Positions 1 to 8,895 of a DNA stretch of 64,000 bases are shown here, piece by piece. This DNA comes from Ezakiella peruensis (GTDB lineage Bacteria > Bacillota > Clostridia > Tissierellales > Peptoniphilaceae). A program made the position numbers and the translations under genes. Positions within the stretch are counted from its first letter, which is position 1. Every line of letters starts with the position of its first letter. The notes under the pieces were generated by a model, which saw only the letters and a program-made list of their open reading frames with translations, searched no databases and was not told the origin of the DNA. The stretch spans positions 463,560 to 527,559 of the forward strand of contig NZ_LT962469.1 of assembly GCF_900215725.1 (NCBI RefSeq), given 5' to 3'.

Positions 1-65
1 TGTTTTTATGTCCGTTATTATTGTTTGTAGATTGGGTATATATAAAATAAGTTAAGGAGGGTTTT

Positions 66-1007
66 ATGTACGATATAGCAATTATCGGAGGCGGCCCAGC
101 AGGATTAGCTGCTGGTTTATACGCAGCAAGAGCAAAGCTCAAAACAATCATTATTGAAAAAGAAAAAGCAGGTGGACAAATCGTTACTACTGATGAAGTA
201 GCTAACTATCCAGGAAGCGTTGAAAACGCAGGTGGACCATCACTTATCAAGAGAATGAAAGAACAAGCTGAAGGATTTGGATCAGAATTTGTACTAGATA
301 CTATCCAAGAAGTTGAACTTGAAGGAAAAGTTAAAAAGCTTATCGGAAGAGAAAAAACTTATGAAGCCAAAGCAGTTATCGTTGCTACAGGTGCATCACC
401 AAGATATATTGGATGCCCAGGTGAAAAAGAATTCACAGGTCGTGGCGTAAGCTACTGTGCTACATGTGACGCAGCATTCTTTGAAGATTTTGAAGTATAT
501 GTAGTTGGTGGTGGAGACTCAGCACTTGAAGAAGCTATGTACTTAACAAAGTTTGCTAGAAAAGTTACAATTATTTACAGAAAAGAAAAAGAAGACCTAA
601 GGGCTGCTAAGAGCATCCAAGAAAAGGCTTTCAATAATCCAAAACTTGATTTTATTTTCAACACAAATGTTGTAGAATTTAAGGGCGACGGTTTGTTAAG
701 CACAATGGTTCTCGAAGATTCTAAAACTAAGGAAAACAGAGAAATCCATGCTGATGAAGAAGACGGAACATTTGGTTGCTTCGTATTTATCGGATTCCTA
801 CCACAAAATGACATTGTTAAAGATGTTGTAAACATGGAAAATGGTTACATCGTAACAGATGAAAACATGCATACAAATATTCCAGGAGTATTTGCAGCAG
901 GAGACAATAGAAAGAAACTATTAAGACAGGTGGTTACAGCTACCAGTGACGGCGCAATTGCTGCCACACAAGCTGAAAAATATATAGAAGAAAACTTTGC
1001 AGAATAG
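66..1007 (+). CDS. trxB: Thioredoxin reductase (TrxB) of the glycine reductase cluster
   Basis: This cytoplasmic FAD protein passes electrons from NAD(P)H to thioredoxin. At 313 residues it has the normal family length. It shows the N-terminal FAD motif GGGPAGLAAG (about 8-17), the redox pair C131-A-T-C134 in SYCATCDAAF, a second dinucleotide motif VVGGGDSALEEA (about 145), and the C-terminal FAD segment AAGDNRKKLLRQVVTA. The usual NADPH 2'-phosphate motif HRRxxxRA is altered to YRKEKEDLRA, so cofactor preference may differ from the textbook enzyme. A strong AAGGAGG site precedes the ATG. It lies 28 bases before trxA and upstream of grdE, the standard order in glycine-reducing anaerobes, so its main job is probably to feed glycine reductase. 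Confidence 0.95.
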   Translation: MYDIAIIGGGPAGLAAGLYAARAKLKTIIIEKEKAGGQIVTTDEVANYPGSVENAGGPSLIKRMKEQAEGFGSEFVLDTIQEVELEGKVKKLIGREKTYEAKAVIVATGASPRYIGCPGEKEFTGRGVSYCATCDAAFFEDFEVYVVGGGDSALEEAMYLTKFARKVTIIYRKEKEDLRAAKSIQEKAFNNPKLDFIFNTNVVEFKGDGLLSTMVLEDSKTKENREIHADEEDGTFGCFVFIGFLPQNDIVKDVVNMENGYIVTDENMHTNIPGVFAAGDNRKKLLRQVVTATSDGAIAATQAEKYIEENFAE

Positions 1008-1035
1008 TCTGCAGCATTCTAAAAGGAGGAAATCA

Positions 1036-1350
1036 ATGTTAGAATTAACAAAAGAAAATTTCGACCAAGAAGTTAAAGAAGCTGAAGGATACGTACTAGT
1101 AGATTTCTGGAGCCAATCATGTGAACCATGCAAAGCTTTAATGCCACATGTTCATGATATGGAAAAAGATTTCGAAAATATCAAATTCACATCATTTGAT
1201 ATTGGTTTAGGTAGAAGACTAGCTATTAGAGAAAAAGTTATGGGTCTACCAGTAATCGCTATCTACAAAGATGGTGAAAGAATTGATGCAGTAACCACAG
1301 ATGACGCAACAAAAGAAAATGTTCGCGCCATGCTTGAAAAGTACGCTTAA
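1036..1350 (+). CDS. trxA: Thioredoxin for glycine reductase (TrxA)
   Basis: This small thioredoxin has 104 residues and re-reduces the selenoprotein components of glycine reductase. The fold is recognisable (VLVDFW, then the active site, then MGLPVIAIYKDGE with the cis-proline). The active site is W25-S-Q-S-C29-E-P-C32 rather than the canonical WCGPC. Non-canonical sites of this sort are typical of thioredoxins in grd operons. I chose the ATG at 1036 because AAGGAGGA ends a few bases upstream; the longer reading from 997 overlaps the end of trxB and adds no conserved sequence. Confidence 0.93.
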   Translation: MLELTKENFDQEVKEAEGYVLVDFWSQSCEPCKALMPHVHDMEKDFENIKFTSFDIGLGRRLAIREKVMGLPVIAIYKDGERIDAVTTDDATKENVRAMLEKYA

Positions 1351-1388
1351 GTACTAAGGTATAGCTAATATACCAATAATTTAGTTTT

Positions 1389-1417
1389 AATCTGTGCACC
1401 TCCCCGGTGCACAGATT
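1389..1417 (+). promoter_or_regulatory. Perfect 12-bp hairpin between trxA and grdE
   Basis: Arms AATCTGTGCACC and GGTGCACAGATT pair perfectly around a five-base loop TCCCC. No T-tract follows, so it is not a standard intrinsic terminator. It lies 32 bases before grdE. It may be a processing or stability element that sets grdE-A-B levels apart from trxBA, or a protein-binding palindrome. Its role is inferred. Confidence 0.6.
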
Positions 1418-1448
1418 AGATAAATAAATATTTTAAGGAGGTGAATTT

Positions 1449-2735
1449 ATGCGTCTCGAAATAGGTAATATTCTTATTAAGGATATCCAATTCGGAAATG
1501 AAACTAAAATCGAAAACGGCACTCTCTTTGTTAACAAACAAGAAATTATCGATTTAGTTTTAGAGGACGAACACATCGCAACTGCAGATGTTGAACTTGC
1601 TAGACCAGGTGAAAGCATCAGAATTACACCAGTTAAAGATGTTGTTGAACCACGCGTAAAAGTTGAAGGCCCAGGGGGAATTTTCCCAGGGGTTATGTCA
1701 AAAGTTGATGTTGTAGGAAGTGGTAAAACCCACGTACTCAAAGGTTGTGCAGTTGTAACAACTGGTAAAGTTGTCGGCTTCCAAGAAGGAATCGTAGACA
1801 TGACTGGACCAGGTGCAGACTACACACCATTTTCAAAAACTTTAAACATCGTATTGAAAGCTGATCCAATCGAAGGATTAAAGCAACACAATCACGAAAA
1901 GGCTCTAAGATTAGCTGGATTTAAAACAGCTATGTATCTTGCAGAAGCAGGAAGAAATTTAGAACCTGATGAAGTTGAAGTTTATGAAACATTACCTTTG
2001 ATGGAAGGTGCTGAAAAATTCAAAGGACTACCAAGAGTAGCTTATGTACAAATGCTACAATCTCAAGGCCTACTCCATGACACATATGTATATGGTGTAG
2101 ACGCAAAACAAATTGTACCAACACTGTTATATCCAACAGAAGTTATGGATGGAGCTATCATCAGCGGAAACTGTGTTTCAAGCTGTGATAAAAACCCAAG
2201 CTATGTTCACATGAATAACGACGTTATTAAGAATCTTTACAAGGTTCACGGCAAGGAAATCAACTTCGTAGGTATGATTATTACTAACGAAAACGTTTAC
2301 CTAGCTGATAAGGAACGTTCTTCAAACTGGACAGCTAAACTTTGCAGATATTTAGATCTTGATGGTATCATTCTTTCACAAGAAGGATTTGGTAACCCAG
2401 ATACAGACTTAATTATGAACTGCAAAAAAATTGAAAAACAAGGTGTTAAGACTGTTATTATTACAGACGAATATGCAGGCCGTGACGGTGCCAGCCAATC
2501 ATTAGCTGACGCTGATCCACTAGCAGATGCTGTAGTAACAGGTGGTAACGCTAACCAAGTTGTTGTATTACCAAAACTTGACCACGTAATCGGCGATGAA
2601 AAATATGTTGCAATTATCGCTGGTGGATCCGACAAAGCAATTAGAGAAGACGGATCATTAGAAGTTGAAATCCAAGCAATTACAGGTGCAACAAACGAAA
2701 CTGGATTTGGATATTTAACTGCTAGAGGAAAATAG
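1449..2735 (+). CDS. grdE: Glycine reductase component B proprotein GrdE (alpha/beta subunits)
   Basis: GrdE forms the substrate-specific part of protein B, which binds glycine. It is made as a proprotein and cleaved in front of a cysteine that becomes a pyruvoyl group; this carbonyl forms the Schiff base with glycine. The 428-residue length fits the family. The likely processing site is N241-C242 in SGNCVSSCDK, which gives subunits of about 25 and 20 kDa. The start is supported by TTTTAAGGAGGTG. The gene is followed at 54 bases by grdA, and the downstream selenoproteins are its complex partners. Identification is from family knowledge and context; the cleavage position is an inference from the conserved NC. 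Confidence 0.93.
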   Translation: MRLEIGNILIKDIQFGNETKIENGTLFVNKQEIIDLVLEDEHIATADVELARPGESIRITPVKDVVEPRVKVEGPGGIFPGVMSKVDVVGSGKTHVLKGCAVVTTGKVVGFQEGIVDMTGPGADYTPFSKTLNIVLKADPIEGLKQHNHEKALRLAGFKTAMYLAEAGRNLEPDEVEVYETLPLMEGAEKFKGLPRVAYVQMLQSQGLLHDTYVYGVDAKQIVPTLLYPTEVMDGAIISGNCVSSCDKNPSYVHMNNDVIKNLYKVHGKEINFVGMIITNENVYLADKERSSNWTAKLCRYLDLDGIILSQEGFGNPDTDLIMNCKKIEKQGVKTVIITDEYAGRDGASQSLADADPLADAVVTGGNANQVVVLPKLDHVIGDEKYVAIIAGGSDKAIREDGSLEVEIQAITGATNETGFGYLTARGK

Positions 2736-2789
2736 TAATATTTTTCACAAACAATAACAAAAATTAAAATTTTAAGGGAGGAACCAAGA

Positions 2790-3263
2790 ATGTTATTTAA
2801 TGACAATACAAAAGTCATCATCATTGGTGACAGAGATGGTATTCCTGGTCCTGCAATGGAAGAGTGCATTAAGACGACACCAGCTGAAGTCGTATTTTCA
2901 GCTACTGAATGCTTCGTCTGAACCGCCGCAGGAGCAATGGACTTGGAAAACCAAAACAGAGTTAAAGAAGCCGCAGATAAGTACGGCGCAGAAAATGTTG
3001 TAGTTTTACTAGGTGGAGCTGAAGCAGAAACAGCAGGACTAGCTGCTGAAACAGTTACTGCAGGAGATCCAACCTGGGCAGGTCCGCTCGCCGGAGTCTC
3101 GTTGGGACTTAAGGTATACCATGTACTAGAAGAAGATGTTAAGGCCGAAATCGATCCAGCTGTTTATGATGAACAAATTGGAATGATGGAAATGGTCCTT
3201 GATGGCGAAGCAATTAACGCTGAAATCAAAGAAATGAGAGATCAGCACTGTCAATTTTTATAA
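2790..3263 (+). CDS. grdA: Glycine reductase selenoprotein A (GrdA), UGA = selenocysteine
   Basis: GrdA carries the carboxymethyl group from protein B to protein C as a selenoether. Read through the in-frame TGA at 2919-2921, the gene gives 157 residues, the usual GrdA length, with selenocysteine at residue 44 in the hallmark motif [24 protein letters not shown] site supports the ATG at 2790. An ordinary ORF caller splits this gene, leaving the C-terminal part from 2937 as a separate hypothetical protein. Both halves share one frame and match one family, so this is recoding, not a frameshift or a pseudogene. Confidence 0.97.
2919..2921 (+). other. Selenocysteine UGA codon of grdA
   Basis: The in-frame TGA is codon 44 of grdA. 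The following bases could fold weakly (CC at 2923-2924 with GG at 2939-2940, GC at 2925-2926 with GC at 2934-2935, seven-base loop), which would be the bacterial SECIS. The helix is much less obvious than the one in grdB. No selA, selB, selC or selD gene lies in the window, so these must be elsewhere in the genome. Confidence 0.9.
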
Positions 3264-3296
3264 ATTCACATCCGAATAGAAGAAAGGGGGAACACA

Positions 3297-4607
3297 ATGG
3301 AGAAAATCAAAGTTGTTCACTATATTAACCAATTCTTCGCCGGTATCGGTGGGGAAGAAAAGGCTGACATTAAGCCTGAGGTTAGAGATGGTGCAGTTGG
3401 CCCTGGTAATGCTCTTAAAGGTGCATTTAGAGGCGAAGCTGAAATTGTAAACACCGTCATTTGTGGTGACTCATACTTCGGTGAAAACATCGAAGAAGCC
3501 AAAGCTGAAATTCTCAAAATTGTTGAAGAAATAAAACCCGATTTATTTATCGCCGGTCCAGCATTTAACGCAGGACGTTACGGGGTAGCATGTGCTACTA
3601 TTGCAGATGCAGTTCAAAATGAACTTGGAATTCCATCTGTAACCGGTATGTATATCGAAAACCCTGGCGCTGATATGTTTAAGAAATCTGTTTATATCGT
3701 ATCAACAGGTAACTCAGCAGCAGCTATGGGTAAGGCTGTTCCAGCTATCGCAAAACTAGCTCTAAAGTTAGTTAAAGGCGAAGAAATCGGAACACCAGAA
3801 GAAGAAGGCTATATTGAAAGAGGAGTTAGATACAACTTCTTCCACGAAGAAACTGGCTCAAAGAGAGCTGTAGATATGCTTCTAAAGAAACTCAAAGGCG
3901 AAGAATTCGTAACAGAATATCCAATGCCAGAGTTTGATAGAGTAGATCCACAACCAGCTATCAAAGATCTTTCAAAAGCCAAGATTGCATTATGTACTTC
4001 AGGTGGTATTGTTCCTAAGGGCAATCCAGACCACATTGAATCATCATCTGCAAGTAAATATGGTGAATATGATATCACTGGCGTAAATGACTTAACAGAA
4101 GACACTTACGAAACAGCTCACGGTGGATTTGACCCAGTTTACTGTAATGAAGACTCAGACAGAGTTTTACCTGTAGACGTAATGAGAGAATTTGAAAAAG
4201 AGGGAGTCATCGGATCACTTCACAACAAATTCTATACAACAGTTGGTAACGGAACCGCTGTAGCAAGTGCTAAGAAATTTGCTGCAGAGTACGCACAAAA
4301 GCTAATTGCAGATGGCGTTGACGCAGTTATAATGACCTCAACCTGAGGCACCTGTACACGTTGCGGTGCAACGATGGTTAAGGAAATTGAACGCGCAGGT
4401 CTACCTGTAGTTCATATGTGTACTGTTGTTCCAATTTCACAAACAGTTGGAGCTAATAGAATTGTTCCTACAATTGCTATTCCTCACCCACTTGGAGATC
4501 CAAAGTTAACCAAGGAAGAAGAATATGAATTGAGGAAAAAATTAGTTAAGAAAGCACTTGACGCATTAACAACAGAAGTTGATGGTCAAACAGTTTTTGA
4601 TAACTAG
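3297..4607 (+). CDS. grdB: Glycine reductase component B selenoprotein GrdB (gamma subunit), UGA = selenocysteine
   Basis: GrdB is the selenoprotein subunit of protein B that cleaves the C-N bond of glycine and passes the carboxymethyl group to GrdA. Reading through TGA 4344-4346 gives 436 residues with Sec350 in MTSTUGTCTRCGATM, the UxxC redox motif of this family. The 1311-base frame is continuous on both sides of the TGA. The start ATG follows GAAAGGGGGAAC. The gene closes the first grd transcript, with a strong terminator ten bases after its stop. Without recoding, the window would appear to hold a truncated 349-residue protein and a 77-residue orphan. Confidence 0.97.
4344..4378 (+). promoter_or_regulatory. 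UGA codon and SECIS-like hairpin in grdB
   Basis: Twelve bases after the TGA (4344-4346) comes a perfect 6-bp stem, CGTTGC (4359-4364) with GCAACG (4368-4373), closing a three-base GGT loop. It can be extended by ACC (4350-4352) with GGT (4376-4378). The placement just 3' of the UGA, inside the coding sequence, is what SelB needs in bacteria. The structure is read directly; SelB binding is inferred. Confidence 0.8.
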
Positions 4608-4616
4608 TACACTAAC

Positions 4617-4651
4617 AACCGGGGACAGTTTTGTTCCCGGTTTTATTTTTT
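4617..4651 (+). terminator. Intrinsic terminator after grdB
   Basis: Arms AACCGGGGAC and GTTCCCGGTT form ten base pairs (one G-T) around AGTTTT, followed by a T-rich run. It ends the trxB-trxA-grdE-grdA-grdB transcript. Confidence 0.93.
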
Positions 4652-4792
4652 AAATTGTAGAGCATAGGTTTAATAATTTTTTAGTGATTATATAAATTTA
4701 TGTGATTTTGTTTTAAAATAGCCAGTGATAACTTTTTAAAAATAATCAATAGTAAACTCTATAGGGTAAAATGAAATAATTTTAAAAGGGTA

Positions 4793-4821
4793 TTGTTATT
4801 ATTGGCCTAATATTGTATAAT
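4793..4821 (+). promoter_or_regulatory. Promoter of grdC-grdD
   Basis: TTGTTA at 4793-4798 and TATAAT at 4816-4821 are separated by 17 bases. This gives a leader of about 80 bases before grdC and shows that protein C is transcribed separately from proteins A and B. The leader contains a 7-bp hairpin (GCTATTT/AAATAGC, 4868-4885) just before the ribosome-binding site, and an AT-only inverted repeat near 4830-4860. I see no known riboswitch. Confidence 0.8.
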
Positions 4822-4906
4822 TTAGATGGATATATACATATAATTTTGGGTATATGTGTATGGCAAGGCTATTTATTAAAATAGCAAATTTATGGAGGTG
4901 TATATA

Positions 4907-6478
4907 TTGAGTTACTCAGTAAACAAAGGAAGCAGTTATGTATTGATGCATTGTCCAGATATGGTTATTCATAATGGTACAACACAAACAAGTGCAAAAT
5001 TCATTATCGAACATGAAAAAGATCAAGCTAAGATTGATGCTGAACAAAAGTATTTGGATGCAGTTCCAAAACATTTAAGAAGCTTTGATGATGTTGTAAG
5101 TTATTATCCAAACCAAATTTATATTGGTAATGAAAGACCAGAAGTTTTAGCAGACTTAGAAATGCCATGGACAAATCACAAGATGCCAAATGCTGACAGA
5201 CATGGTAAATACGGCGAAATCATGCCACAAGATGAATTTATTGGTTTAATTAAAATCGTTGACGTTTTTGACCTAGTTCTTCTTGAACATGAATTCAGCG
5301 CTGCTGTTAAACAAAAGATGGCTGATCACCCACTTATTAAAGATGAATTAGTGGATAGATTAAAAGATGGTGCAGATCAATCAGCTATTGATGACGCAAT
5401 AAATAAATTCAACGCAGAACCACTCGTAAATGATGGTAAAGTTGTTGGCTGTGTCAAGAGAGCTCATGAGATAGACCAAAACTTATCAGCTCACGTAATG
5501 TTTGAAAACCTTGTAGCAAAAGCTTCAGGTATATTAGCAGCTTTACACTGTATTGAAAAGAATGGAATTAACCCAGAAGATATCGAATATGTAATCGAAT
5601 GCTCAGAAGAAGCATGCGGTGATATGAACCAACGTGGTGGCGGTAACTTTGCAAAATCTATTGCTGAATTTGCTGGTCTTGTAAACGCAAGTGGATCAGA
5701 TACAAGAGGTTTCTGTGCTGCTCCATCACACTCTGTTATACAAGCTTCATCGCTAGTTGCTGCTGGAACATTTAAAAACGTTCTAGTTGTTGCAGGTGGA
5801 TGTACAGCTAAATTAGGTATGAACGGTAAAGACCACGTTAAGAAAGATCTTCCAATCATCGAAGACTGTGTTGCAGGTTTTGCAACTGTTATCGGTGAAA
5901 ACGATGGCAAGAACCCAATCATGAGAAACGACATCGTTGGTCGTCACACAGTAGGAACTGGATCAGCACCACAAGCTGTTATTTCTTCACTTGTAACTAT
6001 GCCACTTGAAAAAGCTGGATTAAAGATTACAGACGTTGATAAATATTCAGTTGAAATGCAAAACCCAGACATCACAAAACCAGCTGGTGCAGGAGACGTT
6101 CCTGAAGCTAACTATAAGATGATTGGTGCTCTAGCTGTTAGGGGTGGAGAAATCGAAAGACAAGGCTTACTAACATTTGCTAGCGACTACGGTGTAAATG
6201 GATGGGCTCCAACACAAGGACATATTCCTTCAGGTGTTCCATACCTTGGATTTATTAGAGAAGACATGCTCGAAGGAAAGATGAATAGAGCAATGTTAAT
6301 TGGTAAAGGAAGCCTGTTCCTAGGACGTATGACAAACCTATTTGATGGTGCTTCTATTGTTATTGAAGCAAATGACGGTAAGAAGGGAGAAGACTCTAAG
6401 GGAGTATCTGAAGACACAATTAAGAAATATGTTGCAGATGCTATGAGAGAATTTGCAGCTTCATTCGTTCAAGAATAG
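4907..6478 (+). CDS. grdC: Glycine reductase component C beta subunit GrdC
   Basis: GrdC and GrdD form protein C, which accepts the carboxymethyl-selenoether from GrdA and releases acetyl phosphate. GrdC resembles ketoacyl-ACP synthase III; the segment GSDTRGFCAAPSHS and the Gly-rich C-terminal half fit this. I place the start at TTG 4907, eight bases after GGAGG (4894-4898), giving 523 residues. The upstream in-frame ATG at 4892 overlaps the ribosome-binding site itself and is unlikely. The stop lies ten bases before grdD. Confidence 0.92.
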   Translation: MSYSVNKGSSYVLMHCPDMVIHNGTTQTSAKFIIEHEKDQAKIDAEQKYLDAVPKHLRSFDDVVSYYPNQIYIGNERPEVLADLEMPWTNHKMPNADRHGKYGEIMPQDEFIGLIKIVDVFDLVLLEHEFSAAVKQKMADHPLIKDELVDRLKDGADQSAIDDAINKFNAEPLVNDGKVVGCVKRAHEIDQNLSAHVMFENLVAKASGILAALHCIEKNGINPEDIEYVIECSEEACGDMNQRGGGNFAKSIAEFAGLVNASGSDTRGFCAAPSHSVIQASSLVAAGTFKNVLVVAGGCTAKLGMNGKDHVKKDLPIIEDCVAGFATVIGENDGKNPIMRNDIVGRHTVGTGSAPQAVISSLVTMPLEKAGLKITDVDKYSVEMQNPDITKPAGAGDVPEANYKMIGALAVRGGEIERQGLLTFASDYGVNGWAPTQGHIPSGVPYLGFIREDMLEGKMNRAMLIGKGSLFLGRMTNLFDGASIVIEANDGKKGEDSKGVSEDTIKKYVADAMREFAASFVQE

Positions 6479-6488
6479 GGGTGATTTG

Positions 6489-7676
6489 ATGTCAGAACAA
6501 AATATTAAAAAGATGATTGGTGACGTCTTTATGGACATTGCTGATGGAATCGAATCAGGTAGCTTTGGTAAAAAAGTTAGGGTCGGTTTAACAGCATTTG
6601 GCAGTGAACATGGAGTCGAAAACCTAGTTAAGGGAGCAGAAAAATCTCAAGCAGCTGACCCATCCTCAGAAGTTGTAATTATCACTGTTGGTGATAAGGC
6701 AGAAACTGATCTTGTTCAATACAATGTAGCAAGTGAAGATGAAGGTTACAAAAAGATGGAAGAACTGCTTGATAGTGGAGAAGTTTCAGCTTTTGTTACC
6801 ATGCACTACAATTTCCCAATTGGTGTAAGTACTGTAGGTAGAGTTATTACTCCGGCTCTTGGAGAAGAAATGACTATTGCCACAACAACAGGAACTTCCT
6901 CACCACACAGGGTTGAAGCTATGGTTCTAAACGCTATTGCAGGTGTTATTACTGCAAAGGCAATGGGCAAGGCTGAACCAACAATTGGTATTCTAAATGT
7001 TGACGGTGCTAGACAAGTTGAAAGGGCTCTAAAAGAACTTTCATCTAATGGATACACACTTCATTTTGCAGAATCAAACCGTGCAGATGGTGGCTGTGTA
7101 ATGAGAGGTAATGACCTCTTACAAGGCGTACCTGATGTTATGGTTACAGATACACTTACAGGGAATATCTTGATGAAGATGTTCTCAAGTTTCCAAACAG
7201 GTGGCGGATTTGAAGCCATGGGTTATGGATATGGTCCTGGTATTGGCAGAGGATATGATAGACATATCTTTATCGTTAGCCGTGCTAGTGGATATCCTGT
7301 AGTTGCAAACGCACTTGAATATGCAATTAGAACAGCTCGCGGTGGAATCGATCAAATCAAAAAGTCAGAATATGCTAAGGCTGAAAAAGCTGGTTTAGAT
7401 AAGATCTTAGATGGCTTAAAAGCTGAATCCACAAAAGCAGCTGGACCAAAAGAAGAAGTAAAAATGCCTGAAAAAGAAATCGTAGATGGTTCAATCGCAG
7501 GTATTGATATTCTAGAACTTGAAGATGCTGTTCAAGCATTATGGGCAGTTGGCATTTATGCTGAAAGCGGAATGGGCTGCACAGGTCCAATCGTTATGGT
7601 TAACGAAGCAAAACTTGAAGCTGCACACAAGGAACTAGAAAAAGCAGGTTATGTCACAGGAGACGCAAACTGCTAG
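6489..7676 (+). CDS. grdD: Glycine reductase component C alpha subunit GrdD
   Basis: GrdD carries the thiol that forms the acetyl-enzyme intermediate, which phosphate then splits to acetyl phosphate. In Eubacterium acidaminophilum the essential residue is reported as Cys359. Here C364, in GMGCTGPIVMVN, is the obvious counterpart. The protein has 395 residues and is related in fold to PlsX-type phosphate acyltransferases. The ATG at 6489 follows AGGGGTGATTTG; the longer reading from 6453 overlaps grdC. Acetate kinase, needed to harvest ATP from acetyl phosphate, is not in the window. Confidence 0.93.
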   Translation: MSEQNIKKMIGDVFMDIADGIESGSFGKKVRVGLTAFGSEHGVENLVKGAEKSQAADPSSEVVIITVGDKAETDLVQYNVASEDEGYKKMEELLDSGEVSAFVTMHYNFPIGVSTVGRVITPALGEEMTIATTTGTSSPHRVEAMVLNAIAGVITAKAMGKAEPTIGILNVDGARQVERALKELSSNGYTLHFAESNRADGGCVMRGNDLLQGVPDVMVTDTLTGNILMKMFSSFQTGGGFEAMGYGYGPGIGRGYDRHIFIVSRASGYPVVANALEYAIRTARGGIDQIKKSEYAKAEKAGLDKILDGLKAESTKAAGPKEEVKMPEKEIVDGSIAGIDILELEDAVQALWAVGIYAESGMGCTGPIVMVNEAKLEAAHKELEKAGYVTGDANC

Positions 7677-7686
7677 AATATTAAAT

Positions 7687-7728
7687 AAAGGTAAACTGGG
7701 TCGTCTTGCACGACTCAGCTACCTTTTT
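7687..7728 (+). terminator. Intrinsic terminator after grdD
   Basis: AAAGGTA and GGGTCGT on the left pair with ACGACTC and TACCTTT on the right, with a small internal bulge, followed by TTTTTATTATTT. It closes the grdCD transcript. Confidence 0.88.
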
Positions 7729-7765
7729 ATTATTTAAACATTAAAAATTTAAAAGAGGAGATTTT

Positions 7766-8845
7766 ATGAAAAAGTTATTTGCTATTTTATTAGCTGTTGC
7801 AATGTTATTTACATTTGGCTGCGGAAACAAATCCGACAAAGCAGCTGATGCAAATGTTGACAATAAAGACAATGCAGAAAGCACAGAATCAGTAGATTAC
7901 AGTAATGTAAAAGTTGGTATGGTTACAGACGAAGGCGGTGTAAATGACCAAAGCTTTAACCAAGGTGGTTGGGAAGGACTTCAACAACTTAACAAAGATA
8001 CAAAAATCAATGTATCTTATGTAGAAAGTCACATTCCATCAGACTATGCTCCAAACTTCCAAGCTATGTTAGAAGCTGGAAATGGTTTAATCTGGGGTGT
8101 AGGATTTAAACTAGAAAAAGACTTAACAGCTGCTGCAGCTGCTAATCCAGATACAAAGTATGCACTTATTGACTCTGTTTCTTCAAATCCAGATCTAAAG
8201 AATGTTGTTAACTGTGTATTTAAGGACAATGAACCTTCATTCTTGGTTGGATACATTGCAGGTAAGATGACAGAAACAAATAAAGTAGGTTTTGTTGGCG
8301 GTATTGAAGGAGATACTATTTGGGCTTTTGAATATGGATATAGAGCCGGTGTTCAATACGCTGCAAAAGAATTAGGCAAGGAAATTGAAGTTGAAGTACA
8401 ATATGCTGACAGCTTTACAGATGCTACAAAGGGTAAGGCTATTGCAAAGAAAATGTACGAAGGCGGAGCTGACATTGTATTCCACGCTGCTGGCGGTGTA
8501 GGCGACGGTGTTATTGAAGCTGCTAGAGAAGCAGACAAGAAGGTTATCGGTGTTGACCGTGACCAAAACTATATTGCTCCTGACCACGTAATTACTTCAA
8601 CAATTAAAAACGTTGGCGTTGCCATGTATGATATTTCTAAAGAATTTGCTGAAGGTAAATTCGAAGCCAAAACAGTTGAATTCTCACTAGCTAATAACGG
8701 TGTTGATATTGCTCCAACAAGTGATAAACACGTTCCAGCTGATGTTTTAGAAGAAGTTGAAAAACTTAAAGAAAACATCGTTAATGGAGATATTAAGGTT
8801 CCAAATAACGAAGAATCATACGAAGAATATATTAAGTCATTATAA
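7766..8845 (+). CDS. BMP-family nucleoside-binding lipoprotein of an ABC importer
   Basis: This is the extracellular substrate-binding lipoprotein of a nucleoside importer, of the Bmp/PnrA/NupN (Med) family. It has 359 residues. Residues 1-18 form a lipoprotein signal, with TFGC and the lipidated Cys19, followed by an acidic, Asn-rich linker. The family signature VTDEGGVNDQSFNQGGWEG (residues about 53-71) contains the Asp/Asn/Phe residues that contact purine nucleosides in PnrA-type proteins. The ATPase and two permeases follow. A terminator-like hairpin directly downstream probably makes this lipoprotein more abundant than the rest of the transporter. Purine nucleoside is the likely substrate, but it is inferred. 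Confidence 0.92.
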   Translation: MKKLFAILLAVAMLFTFGCGNKSDKAADANVDNKDNAESTESVDYSNVKVGMVTDEGGVNDQSFNQGGWEGLQQLNKDTKINVSYVESHIPSDYAPNFQAMLEAGNGLIWGVGFKLEKDLTAAAAANPDTKYALIDSVSSNPDLKNVVNCVFKDNEPSFLVGYIAGKMTETNKVGFVGGIEGDTIWAFEYGYRAGVQYAAKELGKEIEVEVQYADSFTDATKGKAIAKKMYEGGADIVFHAAGGVGDGVIEAAREADKKVIGVDRDQNYIAPDHVITSTIKNVGVAMYDISKEFAEGKFEAKTVEFSLANNGVDIAPTSDKHVPADVLEEVEKLKENIVNGDIKVPNNEESYEEYIKSL

Positions 8846-8851
8846 AAAAAG

Positions 8852-8878
8852 GCGACCTATCTTTAGGTCGCTTTTTTT
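8852..8878 (+). terminator. Attenuating terminator between BMP lipoprotein and its ABC genes
   Basis: The perfect 8-bp stem GCGACCTA/TAGGTCGC with loop TCTT is followed by seven T. The ATPase gene starts 18 bases later with no visible promoter in between, so partial read-through is the simplest reading. Confidence 0.9.
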
Positions 8879-8895
8879 AAAGATAAGGAGGGCAC

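Noticed and set aside
2922-3263. Short downstream reading frames after the TGA codons in grdA and grdB as separate small genes or pseudogenes
   Set aside because: Both continue in the same frame as the upstream part, and the TGA sits exactly at the selenocysteine position of each family.
4652-4906. Glycine riboswitch before grdC
   Set aside because: The leader is about 80 bases and lacks the conserved tandem aptamer features; only two simple hairpins are visible.
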